NCBI GenBank assembly: GCA_964594775.1
Contig: CAZQNO010000021.1
Location: 1 to 47,594, forward strand
Length of the DNA stretch: 47,594 nucleotides
Direction: 5' to 3'
Origin: CAYFVU01 sp964594775
GTDB lineage: Bacteria > Spirochaetota > Spirochaetia > DSM-16054 > Sediminispirochaetaceae
In this document: one piece after another, positions 16,095 through 24,674 of the stretch
Layout: every line of letters begins with the position of its first letter
Position numbering within the stretch: the stretch's first letter is position 1
Position numbers and translations under genes: made by a program
The notes under the pieces: generated by a model
Databases searched by the model: none
What the model was told of the DNA's origin: nothing
Seen by the model: the letters and a program-made list of their open reading frames with translations, nothing else

Positions 16095-17339
16095 ATGCTA
16101 CAAACCATGGAACCGAAGAAACAAAATCACCCCGTCGCCGATACGGCGCGCGGGGCGGGAAGCTCGAGATCCGGGCGCACAGACTCGCGCTCCTTTCCCA
16201 TCGGCCCCACTCTTCTCATTGTAGCGGTCTTTTACATGACCTTCATAGGCCGCTCAATCCTCTCTCCCCTCCTCCTTTCGATTGAGGAGGACCTCGGCAT
16301 ATCCCACGCCGAAGGCGGCTCCTTTTTCCTCATTATCTCCGTCGGTCTCATGCTCAGCATGCTCTTCTCCGGTTTCATTTCCCGGCGGATCCAGCATCGC
16401 TACTGTATTGCCTTAGCGGCGCTGCTCTGCGGCAGCGCCCTTCTCGTACTGACGGCGAGCACCAATCTTCTTCTATTTCAGGTCTCGCTCTTCGTCCTCG
16501 GTGCAGGAGCAGGGCTCTATCTGCCATCCGGTATCGCAACCATTACCGAACTGGTCCCCATCCGGCGCCGGGGTATCGCCATCGCCATGCATGAGTTGGG
16601 ACCGATCCTCGGTTTTGCTTCGGCACCGCTGATCGCCCAGCTTACCCTCAACCTCATCGAGTGGAGAAGCCTCCTCGCGATAATCGGCGCAGGCTCGGTA
16701 CTAGCAGGCCTTATCTTTGCCCGCTTCGGGAGGGGGGGCAGATTCCACGGAATACCGCCTCGATTGGCTAAGCTGTCTGAGCTGCTGAAGAATAGAGAGT
16801 TTCGCATTATCACCTTCTTCTTTATCATGGCCATCGGCCTAGAGATGGGTGTCTATTCGATGCTTCCCTCCTACCTCGAAGCGGACCGGGGCTTACATCG
16901 GTCTCTGGTAAACACGATCGTCAGCAGCTCTCGTCTCACCTCGCTCCCGATGGTTTTCGTCGCCGGATGGCTTTCCGACCGATTCGGTTACAAGCGGGTA
17001 ATCGCCTTCGTCGCTCTGGCCTCCGGTACCGTCACGGCAATGCTGGGCCTGGGCAGAGGCGCGCTCCTCATAACGGCGATCTACCTGCAGCCCATGCTCA
17101 TCTCTTCCTTTTTCCCTGCCGGCTTTACCGCCATGGCGGGGGTAAGCAGCCCGGAGGAGAGGAATCTTTCCGTCTCTCTTGTAATTCCCGTCAGCTATCT
17201 CTTCGGCGGCGGCCTGGTTCCCGCGGTAATAGGAATGCTCGCCGAAAGGGGTTCTTTCTCAGCCGGCTTCACGGTGGTAGGGGTGGTCATGGTCCTCGGA
17301 ATCTTCCTCGTGCCCTTCCTCAAATATGAAAAACAATAG
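16095..17339 (+). CDS. Major facilitator superfamily transporter
   Basis: Inner-membrane transporter of 414 residues with about 12 hydrophobic segments. The N-terminal tail is long and polar, with the first segment beginning near residue 37. Landmarks include FSGFISRRIQHR after segment 2, GAGAGLYLPSGIA in segment 4, AMHELGPILG in segment 5 and WLSDRFGYKR between segments 8 and 9. The substrate is unknown. It is clearly paralogous to the transporter at 34576 (same landmarks). ATG 16095 or 16107 could be used. The stop codon lies in the 55-bp duplication next to the second N run, which does not affect the reading frame. Confidence 0.85.
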   Translation: MLQTMEPKKQNHPVADTARGAGSSRSGRTDSRSFPIGPTLLIVAVFYMTFIGRSILSPLLLSIEEDLGISHAEGGSFFLIISVGLMLSMLFSGFISRRIQHRYCIALAALLCGSALLVLTASTNLLLFQVSLFVLGAGAGLYLPSGIATITELVPIRRRGIAIAMHELGPILGFASAPLIAQLTLNLIEWRSLLAIIGAGSVLAGLIFARFGRGGRFHGIPPRLAKLSELLKNREFRIITFFFIMAIGLEMGVYSMLPSYLEADRGLHRSLVNTIVSSSRLTSLPMVFVAGWLSDRFGYKRVIAFVALASGTVTAMLGLGRGALLITAIYLQPMLISSFFPAGFTAMAGVSSPEERNLSVSLVIPVSYLFGGGLVPAVIGMLAERGSFSAGFTVVGVVMVLGIFLVPFLKYEKQ

Positions 17340-17546
17340 TGGTATTAAAGAAGAAGGCGTGATATACTCTCTTTCAGACGCAGCGCGGCAANNNNNNNNN
17401 NNNNNNNNNNNNNNNNNNNNNNNNNNNNNNNNNNNNNNNNNNNNNNNNNNNNNNNNNNNNNNNNNNNNNNNNNNNNNNNNNNNNNNNNNNNTAGTGGTAT
17501 TAAAGAAGAAGGCGTGATATACTCTCTTTCAGACGCAGCGCGGCAA
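17337..17546. repeat. 55-bp exact duplication flanking a 100-N run (assembly pseudo-gap)
   Basis: Bases 17337-17391 and 17492-17546 are identical over exactly 55 bases and flank the N run 17392-17491. It is the same artefact as at 13728-13937. The true spacing between the MFS stop and the convergent livF stop is therefore probably about 58 bases, not 213. Confidence 0.85.
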
Positions 17547-17552
17547 AAGACC

Positions 17553-18260
17553 TCAAATTCCCAGGTAGGCCTTCCTTACTTCCTCGTTTTCCATAAGAAC
17601 ATCACAGTTGTCTGAAAGGGTTATGACGCCGTTTTCCATTACGTAGCCCCTGTCGGCGGTTTTGAGGGCGAGGTTCGCGTTCTGCTCGACGAGAAAGATC
17701 GTCGTTTTGTTCTCTTCGTTTATCTTTTTTATGATTTCGAAAATCTGCACGACTATAAGCGGCGCGAGTCCGAGACTCGGCTCGTCAAGCAGAAGGAGCT
17801 TTGGACGGGCCATGATCGCCCGGCTTATGGCAAGCATCTGCTGTTCACCGCCGCTCAATGTCCCTCCGGGCTGGTTCTTTCTGTCGGCGAGGATGGGAAA
17901 GAGCTCATAGATGTACTCTCTGTCCCGCTTGATTCCCTCCTGGTCCTTCCGTCGGAAGGCCCCCATGTCGAGGTTTTCCTGGACGGTGAGGAAGGGAAAG
18001 ATCCGCCGGCCCTCGGGCACCTGGCTTATCCCCAATCCGACGATCTCGTCGGGACTCATCTCGAGGAGGCTCTGTCCCATAAAGCTTATGTCTCCGCTTC
18101 TGGGAGGGACTATTCCGCAAATCGACATAAGCGTCGTGGACTTCCCGGCACCGTTTGCGCCGATGAGGGTGATGATCTCCCCCTCGTTTACCTCGATATG
18201 TACATTGTCCAGGGCTTGAATGTTGCCGTAGTAGGTGCAGACCTTGTCGAGCTTAAGCAT
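17553..18260 (-). CDS. livF: Branched-chain amino-acid ABC transporter ATPase LivF
   Basis: ATPase of 235 residues from ATG 18260, chosen because GGGGAGG lies six bases upstream and MLKLDKVCTYYGN is the usual LivF start. Walker A is GANGAGKST, the signature LSGGEQQMLAISRA, Walker B LLLLDEPSLGLAP, and the switch His region FLVEQNANLAL has Gln/Asn in place of His, as is normal for LivF. It ends in AYLGI, also typical. It is the last gene of livKHMGF and overlaps the end of livG by 8 bp. Confidence 0.95.
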   Translation of the reverse strand: MLKLDKVCTYYGNIQALDNVHIEVNEGEIITLIGANGAGKSTTLMSICGIVPPRSGDISFMGQSLLEMSPDEIVGLGISQVPEGRRIFPFLTVQENLDMGAFRRKDQEGIKRDREYIYELFPILADRKNQPGGTLSGGEQQMLAISRAIMARPKLLLLDEPSLGLAPLIVVQIFEIIKKINEENKTTIFLVEQNANLALKTADRGYVMENGVITLSDNCDVLMENEEVRKAYLGI

Positions 18261-19044
18261 CGATATCCTCCCCAAGATAGGCCTTTATTACCGCAGGGTT
18301 TTTCTTTATCTCCTGCGGCGAACCTACGGCGATGAGTTTTCCGTAGTCCATTACAAATATTCGTTCGGATATCGCCATCACCAGACTCATGTCGTGTTCT
18401 ATGAGAAGGATGGATATGCTCTCGGTCTCCCTGATGTGGTAGATAAGCCTGTTCAGCGCCTTCGTTTCCTGGGGATTCATCCCCGCCGCCGGTTCGTCGA
18501 GGAGAAGAAGAAAGGGATCGGTGGCCAGGGCCCGGGCGATCTCAAGACGACGCTGCGCTCCATAGGGCAGGTTTTTCGCTAATTCATTGACGAAGCGCTC
18601 CAAACCAATTTTCTTGAGGATCTCGTAGCTGTCGTCAATAAGCTGCTGTTCCTCTTCCCTGGTCCTCTTGTCCCTGAACACTGCGCCTAAGACTCCGGCC
18701 TTCAGGCGCGGGTGGCGGCCGATCATCACATTCTCTAAAACCGTCATGTTCTGAAAGAGCCGGATGTTCTGAAAGGTGCGGGCAAGGCCCCTTTCGGTAA
18801 CCTTGTTCGGCTTGAGGCCGTTGAGGCGGTCGGACTCCTTCCCCGGCGGATTTATGAGGATTTCACCGCCGCTGGGACGGTAGATACCGGTGACACAGTT
18901 GAAGATGGTGGTCTTTCCCGCGCCGTTAGGCCCGATGAGGGCGGCGATCTCGCCCTCCCGCACGTCGATACTCGCCGTATCGACGGCCCGCAATCCGCCG
19001 AATTCCATCGTAAGGTTCTGCACATCTATGACGGATGGGCTCAT
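18253..19044 (-). CDS. livG: Branched-chain amino-acid ABC transporter ATPase LivG
   Basis: ATPase of 263 residues. Walker A is GPNGAGKT, the divergent family signature LPYGAQRRLEIARAL, Walker B FLLLLDEPAAGMNPQE and the switch ILLIEHDMSLVM. The long insertion between Walker A and the signature (RLFQNMTVLENVMIGRHPRLK) is typical of LivG. ATGA overlaps the livM stop (19041-19044). It pairs with LivF as the heterodimeric motor. Confidence 0.95.
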   Translation of the reverse strand: MSPSVIDVQNLTMEFGGLRAVDTASIDVREGEIAALIGPNGAGKTTIFNCVTGIYRPSGGEILINPPGKESDRLNGLKPNKVTERGLARTFQNIRLFQNMTVLENVMIGRHPRLKAGVLGAVFRDKRTREEEQQLIDDSYEILKKIGLERFVNELAKNLPYGAQRRLEIARALATDPFLLLLDEPAAGMNPQETKALNRLIYHIRETESISILLIEHDMSLVMAISERIFVMDYGKLIAVGSPQEIKKNPAVIKAYLGEDIDA

Positions 19045-20282
19045 TGCTGCTCATCTCCTTTGTGAAAGGTAAAAACGTGCCGTCGGGCGGTTATCATTCC
19101 TCCCGGGCGGAAGATCATCATCGTCACCAGGGCGATGCCGAAGATCAGCATGCGGTATTCGGAGAAGGCGCGCAGATACTCGGGCAGAAGAATGAGAAGA
19201 CCGGCGCCGAAGATGACTCCCACGATAGACCCCATTCCCCCGAGGACCACCAGGCTCAAGACCACCACCGATTCCCATACGGTGAAACTGGCCGGATTGA
19301 TGAAGGTTGTCTTCGCGGCGAAGACTACGCCGGCCAAGCCCGCCCAGAGAGCGCCGAGGGCGAATGCGGTTACCTTTGTATTGGTAATGTCCACGCCCAT
19401 GGCCTCGCAGGCTATGTCGTCTTCCCGCATAGCCTCCCATGCCCTGCCCAAACGGGAATTCTTCAAGCGCGCGACGATGAAGATGGTAAAAATCACCAGG
19501 GCAACGATGATGTAGTAGATGTAGACCGTCACCTCTTGAAGAGAGAGTTTTATGCCGAAGAAACCCGGCCGGGGGATATTGGCAATGCCGCTGGGCCCGA
19601 AGGAAAACTCGTTCCAATTCTCCAGTACGATGCGGATGATCTCGGCGAAACCGAGGGTCACGATGGCCAGATAGTCCCCTCGCAGCCGCAGTACGGGAAT
19701 TCCCAGCAGTACTCCGAAGAGAAAGCTGAAGAGCCCGCCGAGAGGAAGGGCAAGCCAGAACCCGACGCCAAAGTGATAGTTCAGCAGGGCATAGGTGTAG
19801 GCGCCGACGGCGTAGAAGGCAATGTAACCGAGGTGGAGCATTCCCCCGAAACCGATAACGATATTCAACCCAAGCCCCAGCACCACATAGAGCAGGGCGG
19901 TAGACATGATACTCGTCTGGTACATGGAAGAGAAAATGGGAAAGAGGATTATGAGCGCGCCGAAAAGAAGGATGCCGGGGACGGCCACTCTCTTCTGGGC
20001 GAAAAAGTCATTATTCATCGTAACGGGCTTTACCCTCCAGGGAAGGGTAAAACGCGGAGCCTTCCAGACCTTTCTCGCCCCCATTGCCCTACGATGGAGC
20101 ATGTAGCGGTAGAGAGCGGAGAGGAAAAACACCCCTATTCCGGTAAAGAGCATCCTGCTCCAGCGCCATTCGACCACATCCTCGATGGTATTTACCTTGA
20201 TCACCATGACCGGAAAGGTAAGAACCATGAACCAGAGGGCGGTAAGCGTAGATTTTTTGATTTCACCGCTTAAGTTTTGCAT
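19041..20282 (-). CDS. livM: Branched-chain amino-acid ABC transporter permease LivM
   Basis: Permease of 413 residues with about ten membrane segments. The conserved core begins near residue 130 (VLYVVLGLGLNIVIGFGGMLHLGYIAFYAVGAY) and includes the signature RGDYLAIVTLGFAEIIR and the ATPase-docking RAWEAMREDDIACEAMG. The first 110 residues, with two extra hydrophobic segments and a basic stretch, are an N-terminal extension seen in the longer LivM proteins. A ribosome-binding site AAGGGG precedes ATG 20282. It lies 12 bases downstream of livH. Confidence 0.93.
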   Translation of the reverse strand: MQNLSGEIKKSTLTALWFMVLTFPVMVIKVNTIEDVVEWRWSRMLFTGIGVFFLSALYRYMLHRRAMGARKVWKAPRFTLPWRVKPVTMNNDFFAQKRVAVPGILLFGALIILFPIFSSMYQTSIMSTALLYVVLGLGLNIVIGFGGMLHLGYIAFYAVGAYTYALLNYHFGVGFWLALPLGGLFSFLFGVLLGIPVLRLRGDYLAIVTLGFAEIIRIVLENWNEFSFGPSGIANIPRPGFFGIKLSLQEVTVYIYYIIVALVIFTIFIVARLKNSRLGRAWEAMREDDIACEAMGVDITNTKVTAFALGALWAGLAGVVFAAKTTFINPASFTVWESVVVLSLVVLGGMGSIVGVIFGAGLLILLPEYLRAFSEYRMLIFGIALVTMMIFRPGGMITARRHVFTFHKGDEQQ

Positions 20283-20294
20283 GACCGATACCCC

Positions 20295-21203
20295 TTAGAC
20301 CTTCTGTTTTGTCGATTTCCCCAGGAGCCCCTCGGGACGGAATATCAAAATGAGGATGAGGAAGATGAAGGCGAAGACGTCCTCGTAGTCACTGGAGACC
20401 AGGCCGGTACCGAAGCTCTCGGTCATTCCCAGGACGAAGCTCCCAAGGACCGCGCCGGGGACCGAACCGATGCCGCCGAGGACGGCCGCGACAAAAGCCT
20501 TGATGCCGGCAATAAAACCGATGTAGAAGTTGATCATCCCAATGTGGGAGCTGATCAAAACCCCGCCGAGGGCGGCGGTTGCCGAACCGATAATAAAGGT
20601 GAGGGACACCACCTTGTTCACGTTGATGCCTACAAGCATCGCCATGGTCTTGTCCTGACTCGTCGCCCGCATCGCCTTACCCATTTTCGTATACTTGATG
20701 AGAAAGGTAAGGAGGATCATTACGATTGCCGTTACGAGGAGAATTATTACCTGGCCCGAATTTATAATATGCCGAAAGGGCTTGATAAAGCCGAATTCCG
20801 GCATAAGCGCGGGGAAGGGAAGAAAATCCGAGGTCTGAGCCAAAAGCACGTAGTTCTGAAGAAAAATCGACATGCCGATGGCGCTGATGAGAACCGAAAG
20901 TCTCGGCGCCTGCCGGAGCGGTTTGTAGGCCATTTTTTCGATGGTATACCCGTATCCCATCGAAAAGATCACCGCAAACACGAGGGCCACCGCAAAAATA
21001 GCCAATACCGGTAAGCCGTAGAGGGTGAGAACCCCTGCGACGATAAGCGCGCTAAAGGCGCCGATCATGTATATTTCCCCATGGGCGAAATTGATCAACT
21101 GAATGATACCGTAGACCATCGTGTAACCGAGTGCGAGGAGGGCGTAGATGCTGCCCCGGGTCAAACCGCCGAGGAAGAGACCAAGATAATAATCAAGACC
21201 CAT
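20295..21203 (-). CDS. livH: Branched-chain amino-acid ABC transporter permease LivH
   Basis: Permease of 302 residues. The N-terminal GGLTRGSIYALLALGYTMVYGIIQLINFAHGEIYMIGAF is split over the first two segments and is diagnostic of LivH. Later landmarks are MAYKPLRQAPRLSVLISAIGMSIFLQN, MRATSQDKTMAMLVGIN (docking loop) and GGIGSVPGAVLGSFVLG. It forms the translocation pore with LivM. AAAGGTG precedes the ATG. Confidence 0.95.
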   Translation of the reverse strand: MGLDYYLGLFLGGLTRGSIYALLALGYTMVYGIIQLINFAHGEIYMIGAFSALIVAGVLTLYGLPVLAIFAVALVFAVIFSMGYGYTIEKMAYKPLRQAPRLSVLISAIGMSIFLQNYVLLAQTSDFLPFPALMPEFGFIKPFRHIINSGQVIILLVTAIVMILLTFLIKYTKMGKAMRATSQDKTMAMLVGINVNKVVSLTFIIGSATAALGGVLISSHIGMINFYIGFIAGIKAFVAAVLGGIGSVPGAVLGSFVLGMTESFGTGLVSSDYEDVFAFIFLILILIFRPEGLLGKSTKQKV

Positions 21204-21231
21204 GATGTTTCACCTTTTATTGAAACGCAGC

Positions 21232-21258
21232 CGGACCCCCTTTACTGAAGGGGGCCCG
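21232..21258 (-). promoter_or_regulatory. Intercistronic stem-loop between livK and livH
   Basis: On the transcript, arms at 21236-21242 and 21248-21254 pair perfectly (CCCCCTT with AAGGGGG, 5-base loop). After one mismatch, three more pairs extend the stem outward. No T-run follows. Such hairpins commonly lie behind the binding-protein gene of ABC operons, where they stabilise the upstream message and give more binding protein than permease; that role is inferred here. Confidence 0.6.
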
Positions 21259-21282
21259 ACGTGCATCTATCACTAAGAAAAA

Positions 21283-22416
21283 TTACTGCAGCTCGGCGTA
21301 AGCGCCGTCCTGTACCTGGTACATGGAGAAACCCACACCGATTGCGTCTCCCTTTTCATCGAAGCGGATCTTCCCGAGGGGGGTTTCAACCCACTCTTCT
21401 CTAAGGGCCTTGGTTACCGCATCGTATTCGGTCGACTCGGCCTTTTCGATGGCGTTGACCATCGCGAGGGTAGCGGCGTAGGCATTGAGGAAAAAGGCGC
21501 CGGGGTCTTCACCGTACTCTTCCTGATGCTTCTTGATCGCTTCCTGGGCGAGAGGATTGCTGGTGGTATCCTTGGGACCGGTGGCGTAGACGCCTTCGGC
21601 GAATTCGCCGGCAACCTTGATAAAGGTATCGTCCTTCACGCCGTCGTCGGAGATAAAGGTCGTCTCCATGGCACTCTTTCTCATCTGGGTAACGATCTTG
21701 GAAGCTTCGGGGTGATACCCGCCGAATATAACGGCCTCGGCCCCGCTGGCCTCGATCTTGTTGATGACGGCAGTGTAGTCGACCGCGCCGGGGGTAATGC
21801 CTTCATAGAGAACGACCTCGGCCCGGGAATCGTCCTCGAGGAAGCTCTTGGCGAATTCCGCCAGCCCCTTTCCATAATCGCCTTTGTCATGGAGAACGGC
21901 GAGCTTCTTGAGACCCAGTTCATCGAGGGCGAAGTCTACCTGCAGTTTTGCCTGCGCGTCGTCCGGAGCAATGGTCCGGAAGAAGTTGGGGTAGTCGCCG
22001 CTCTGTGTAAGCGGCGGATTGGTCGCTGAGGGTGAAATGGCAAAGATGTTGGAATCCTTGTAGATACCGAGGGCCGCTTTGGTTGCACCGGAGCAGATGT
22101 GCCCGATGACACCGACGACCTCTTCACCGACGAGCTTGCTCGCCGTGTTGGTGGCCACTTCGGGCTTACACACATCGTCCTCTATCACCAGTTCGACTTC
22201 CCGACCCATGATACCGCCGTTTTCATTGACATCCTTGACCACGAGTTCGGCGGCCTTTACCGAAGGCAGACCGTAGGACGCGAGGTCACCGCTGTGGGCT
22301 CCGGCAACACCGATCATTATGGGGCCGGCGGCCTTTTCTTCTTTCTTCTGGCAGGAAATCATTCCCACCGCAAGAAACACGACCAGCAGAAGCACGAGAT
22401 ACTTTCTCAGACGCAT
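21283..22416 (-). CDS. livK: Branched-chain amino-acid ABC transporter substrate-binding lipoprotein
   Basis: Periplasmic type I binding protein of 377 residues. The signal sequence ends in a lipobox-like VGMISCQKK, so it is probably lipidated. The mature protein starts with the family pattern IMIGVAGAHSGDLASYGLPSV and continues with VIGHICSGATKAALGIY, IFAISPSATNPPLTQSG and a YFF-like FFRTIAPDD. The second lobe has AVIFGGYHPEASKIVTQMR. Leucine, isoleucine and valine are likely but unproven ligands. A strong AAGGAGG lies before the ATG, and a promoter is seen upstream. It is the first gene of the livKHMGF operon. Confidence 0.93.
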   Translation of the reverse strand: MRLRKYLVLLLVVFLAVGMISCQKKEEKAAGPIMIGVAGAHSGDLASYGLPSVKAAELVVKDVNENGGIMGREVELVIEDDVCKPEVATNTASKLVGEEVVGVIGHICSGATKAALGIYKDSNIFAISPSATNPPLTQSGDYPNFFRTIAPDDAQAKLQVDFALDELGLKKLAVLHDKGDYGKGLAEFAKSFLEDDSRAEVVLYEGITPGAVDYTAVINKIEASGAEAVIFGGYHPEASKIVTQMRKSAMETTFISDDGVKDDTFIKVAGEFAEGVYATGPKDTTSNPLAQEAIKKHQEEYGEDPGAFFLNAYAATLAMVNAIEKAESTEYDAVTKALREEWVETPLGKIRFDEKGDAIGVGFSMYQVQDGAYAELQ

Positions 22417-22453
22417 TTCTTCCTCCTTTATCGAAATACTAGTATAAGCTCCG

Positions 22454-22483
22454 AGTATAGAGAAAAACTCCTCTGTAGTGCAA
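22454..22483 (-). promoter_or_regulatory. Promoter of the liv operon
   Basis: On the minus strand, TTGCAC (complement of 22478-22483), spacer of 18, then TATACT (complement of 22454-22459). It lies in the 123-base gap between the hydrolase gene and livK. Confidence 0.5.
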
Positions 22484-22539
22484 GTGTAAAATGTGGCCTA
22501 ATCAAAATTTATACAAATTTTACCTCTTGTTTGCGCGGA

Positions 22540-23769
22540 CTATGAGTAATTATTCAGCGCATCGAGAATCAACTCTGCGCCCCTTGCGATCTTCTCATAC
22601 TCGCTCCACTCTTCGGGACAGTGACTCCTGCCGTTTTTACTCGGGACGAAAATCAATCCCGCTTTGGTGATTCCCGCCATAAACATTGCGTCGTGTCCGG
22701 CCCCGCTGTGCATTTTCCTATGGGGGATGCCCAGCTCCTTTGCCGATTGCTCGAGCCGGGAGACGATTTCGCCGTTCATAGGGGTCGGTTCCAACTCGAC
22801 GAGTTTCTTCATGGAATAGCTGAGGCCATCTCCTTCGCACACGTGCTGCAGCAGGACATTTATCTTTTTTACCACGTCCTCGACGGAGGAGAAGTTTTTC
22901 GACCGGCTTTCGAAGGTAAAGACGACCCGGCCGGGTACGATATTGACCGCCCCGGGGCTTAGTTCAAGCTTGCCGACGGTGGCGACGGTCCCGTCGTTCT
23001 TTTCTCCGGCAAAGCCTCTGATTCCCTGAATAATCCTGCTCGCCGCCGCCAGAGCGTCGTAGCGCATATTCATCGGGGTCGTGCCGGCGTGGTCCGGTCT
23101 GCCGTTAATCTCCACCTCATAGGCGGTAATTCCCACAATGGAGTCGACGATGCCCAGGTCTAAGCCTTCGTTTTCGAGGACCGGCCCCTGTTCTATGTGG
23201 AGCTCTATGTAGGCCTCTATCTCCTGTGGCGAAAGGACCGCCTCCTGTAAACGCTCCGGGTCAAGCCCGAAATCCTTCATCGCCTCGGCGATCGTCACCC
23301 CGTCTTCATCGCTGAAATTGTCCAGGTCTTTGCGGCTCACTCTCCCGGCCATGGTCCTGCTGCCCAGGAGGCCGCTTGAGAATCTTCCTCCCTCCTCTTC
23401 TACGATGGAGATTATCTCCACGGGGTGCGTCGTTTGCGCATTCATCTCCTGCAGCACGCGGGCTATTTCCAGTCCGACTGCCAGACCGGCCATGCCGTCG
23501 AAGGCCCCGCCGTTCTTGACCGTATCGATGTGAGAGCCGATGAGGACGGGCCGGCGGCCGGGAACGGCTCCCTCCCGGCGGCCGAAGATATTACCCACCG
23601 CATCGATGCGAATTTCCAGTCCCGCCGCCTTCATCTCCTCGATTACGTACTCCTGCGCCCGTTTATGCTCTTCGGTGTAGGAGAACCTCGTGATACCCAA
23701 TTCCGGACTCGCGTTCAAGCGCGCCGCCTCTTCGATGTTCCGCTGTATTCTGCCAACTTGTACTGTCAT
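22540..23769 (-). CDS. M20-family Zn hydrolase (N-carbamoyl-L-amino-acid hydrolase / allantoate amidohydrolase type)
   Basis: Cytoplasmic amidohydrolase of 409 residues, the usual length. Metal ligands and neighbours are seen in order: GSHIDTVKNGGAFDG (His, Asp), EEEGGRF (Glu pair), the dimer-domain motif HIEQGPVLE, GRPDHAGTTPMNMR with substrate-binding His/Asn/Arg, and the C-terminal ligand HSGAGHDAMFMAGI. The reaction would cleave an N-carbamoyl amino acid or ureido acid and release CO2 and ammonia. The subfamily substrate cannot be settled from sequence alone. It lies directly upstream of the amino-acid importer, in the same orientation, which fits amino-acid or ureide scavenging. Confidence 0.85.
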   Translation of the reverse strand: MTVQVGRIQRNIEEAARLNASPELGITRFSYTEEHKRAQEYVIEEMKAAGLEIRIDAVGNIFGRREGAVPGRRPVLIGSHIDTVKNGGAFDGMAGLAVGLEIARVLQEMNAQTTHPVEIISIVEEEGGRFSSGLLGSRTMAGRVSRKDLDNFSDEDGVTIAEAMKDFGLDPERLQEAVLSPQEIEAYIELHIEQGPVLENEGLDLGIVDSIVGITAYEVEINGRPDHAGTTPMNMRYDALAAASRIIQGIRGFAGEKNDGTVATVGKLELSPGAVNIVPGRVVFTFESRSKNFSSVEDVVKKINVLLQHVCEGDGLSYSMKKLVELEPTPMNGEIVSRLEQSAKELGIPHRKMHSGAGHDAMFMAGITKAGLIFVPSKNGRSHCPEEWSEYEKIARGAELILDALNNYS

Positions 23770-23872
23770 GGGAGGCCCCCTTTTACTTCCACCTGAATTT
23801 ATTACTGAATATATCGGCTCATAGAATACACTAAACCGGATGGGAGTGTATATCGCTCCAGCAATTCTGCTA

Positions 23873-24672
23873 TTACTCCCCGTAACCCGCCGGCTCGTAG
23901 CCTGCTCTGCGGACGGCCTTTGCGATCGCCTCCGGGTCGCGCGATAAAACCGGTCCTTCGATGAAGACCTTCTTGCCCTTGAGGTCTACCCGGGCGCCGG
24001 TGACGCCGTGTACCGAGCGGACAGCGTCCTCCACATTGGCAGCGCAGTGATGGCAGGTCATTCCCTCTACCGACAAGACGTCGTACAAAGGAGCGGTGCC
24101 GGAGGGCGGCTCGGTATCGCTTAGCGCCTGCTCGGCAGCGGCCGAATCTTTCCAGGGCATCCATTCTTCCGGCCACCACCTTCTGAAGAGAGAAGCGAGG
24201 ATCAAGAGGGCGAATAATCCGCCGAGCAGGTAGTCCTGCAGCATGAAGCCGCCTCCATGACCCGCGTGAAGAGAAGCCGGCGGCGTCCATCCGGCGATAG
24301 CGGTAATCCACCCCATTATCGGACCGAATGCCAGACTCGCGCCGATAAGAGAGGCAACGTAGAGAACCGTTTGCCGCCGCCCCAGCACCNNNNNNNNNNN
24401 NNNNNNNNNNNNNNNNNNNNNNNNNNNNNNNNNNNNNNNNNNNNNNNNNNNNNNNNNNNNNNNNNNNNNNNNNNNNNNNNNNNNNNNNNCCCCAGCACCG
24501 ACGCCTTTATGACGGAACTCATCCCCGGATGCCCTATATGCCGTGCCACAAAACTCTTTTTCATTATTACGCTCAAAACTCCTGCCACCGTGAGTCCGAG
24601 GAGAAGGTAGGGAGCCATCTCGATAAAGAGAAAGACTATTTCACGAAACAGTTCTTTAACAAATGATATCAT
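23873..24672 (-). CDS. Heavy-metal efflux permease with C-terminal HMA domain (SO_0444/DUF318-like), broken by a gap
   Basis: The first 61 residues (FVKELFREIVFLFIEMAPYL, GHPGMSSVIKASVLG) and last 172 residues of a membrane permease are present. The C-terminal part has two hydrophobic segments, a His/Gly stretch (HAGHGGG) and an HMA domain with GMTCHHCAANVEDAV for metal capture. The middle, which in this family carries a Cys-containing membrane core, falls in the 100-N run. ATG 24672 has AGGAG 11 bases upstream and follows the arsR-type stop by two bases; TTG 24678 is less likely. Family length (roughly 400 residues) implies that more than 100 residues are missing. Zn, Cu or a similar metal is the likely substrate. 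Confidence 0.75.
24390..24489. other. 100-N assembly gap inside the metal-efflux permease
   Basis: The two flanks share only 10 bases (CCCCAGCACC), unlike the 55-base overlaps elsewhere. The encoded protein would lack its core if they were joined, so this is real missing sequence of unknown length. Confidence 0.8.
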
Positions 24673-24674
24673 GA

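Noticed and set aside
19035..20273. Plus-strand open frame of 412 codons opposite livM
   Set aside because: It mirrors livM exactly and reads as a Glu/His/Asp-rich low-complexity product. LivM motifs on the other strand are unambiguous.
22506..22524. AAAATTT/AAATTTT stem after the hydrolase gene as a terminator
   Set aside because: The stem consists only of A-T pairs and is too weak to be called.
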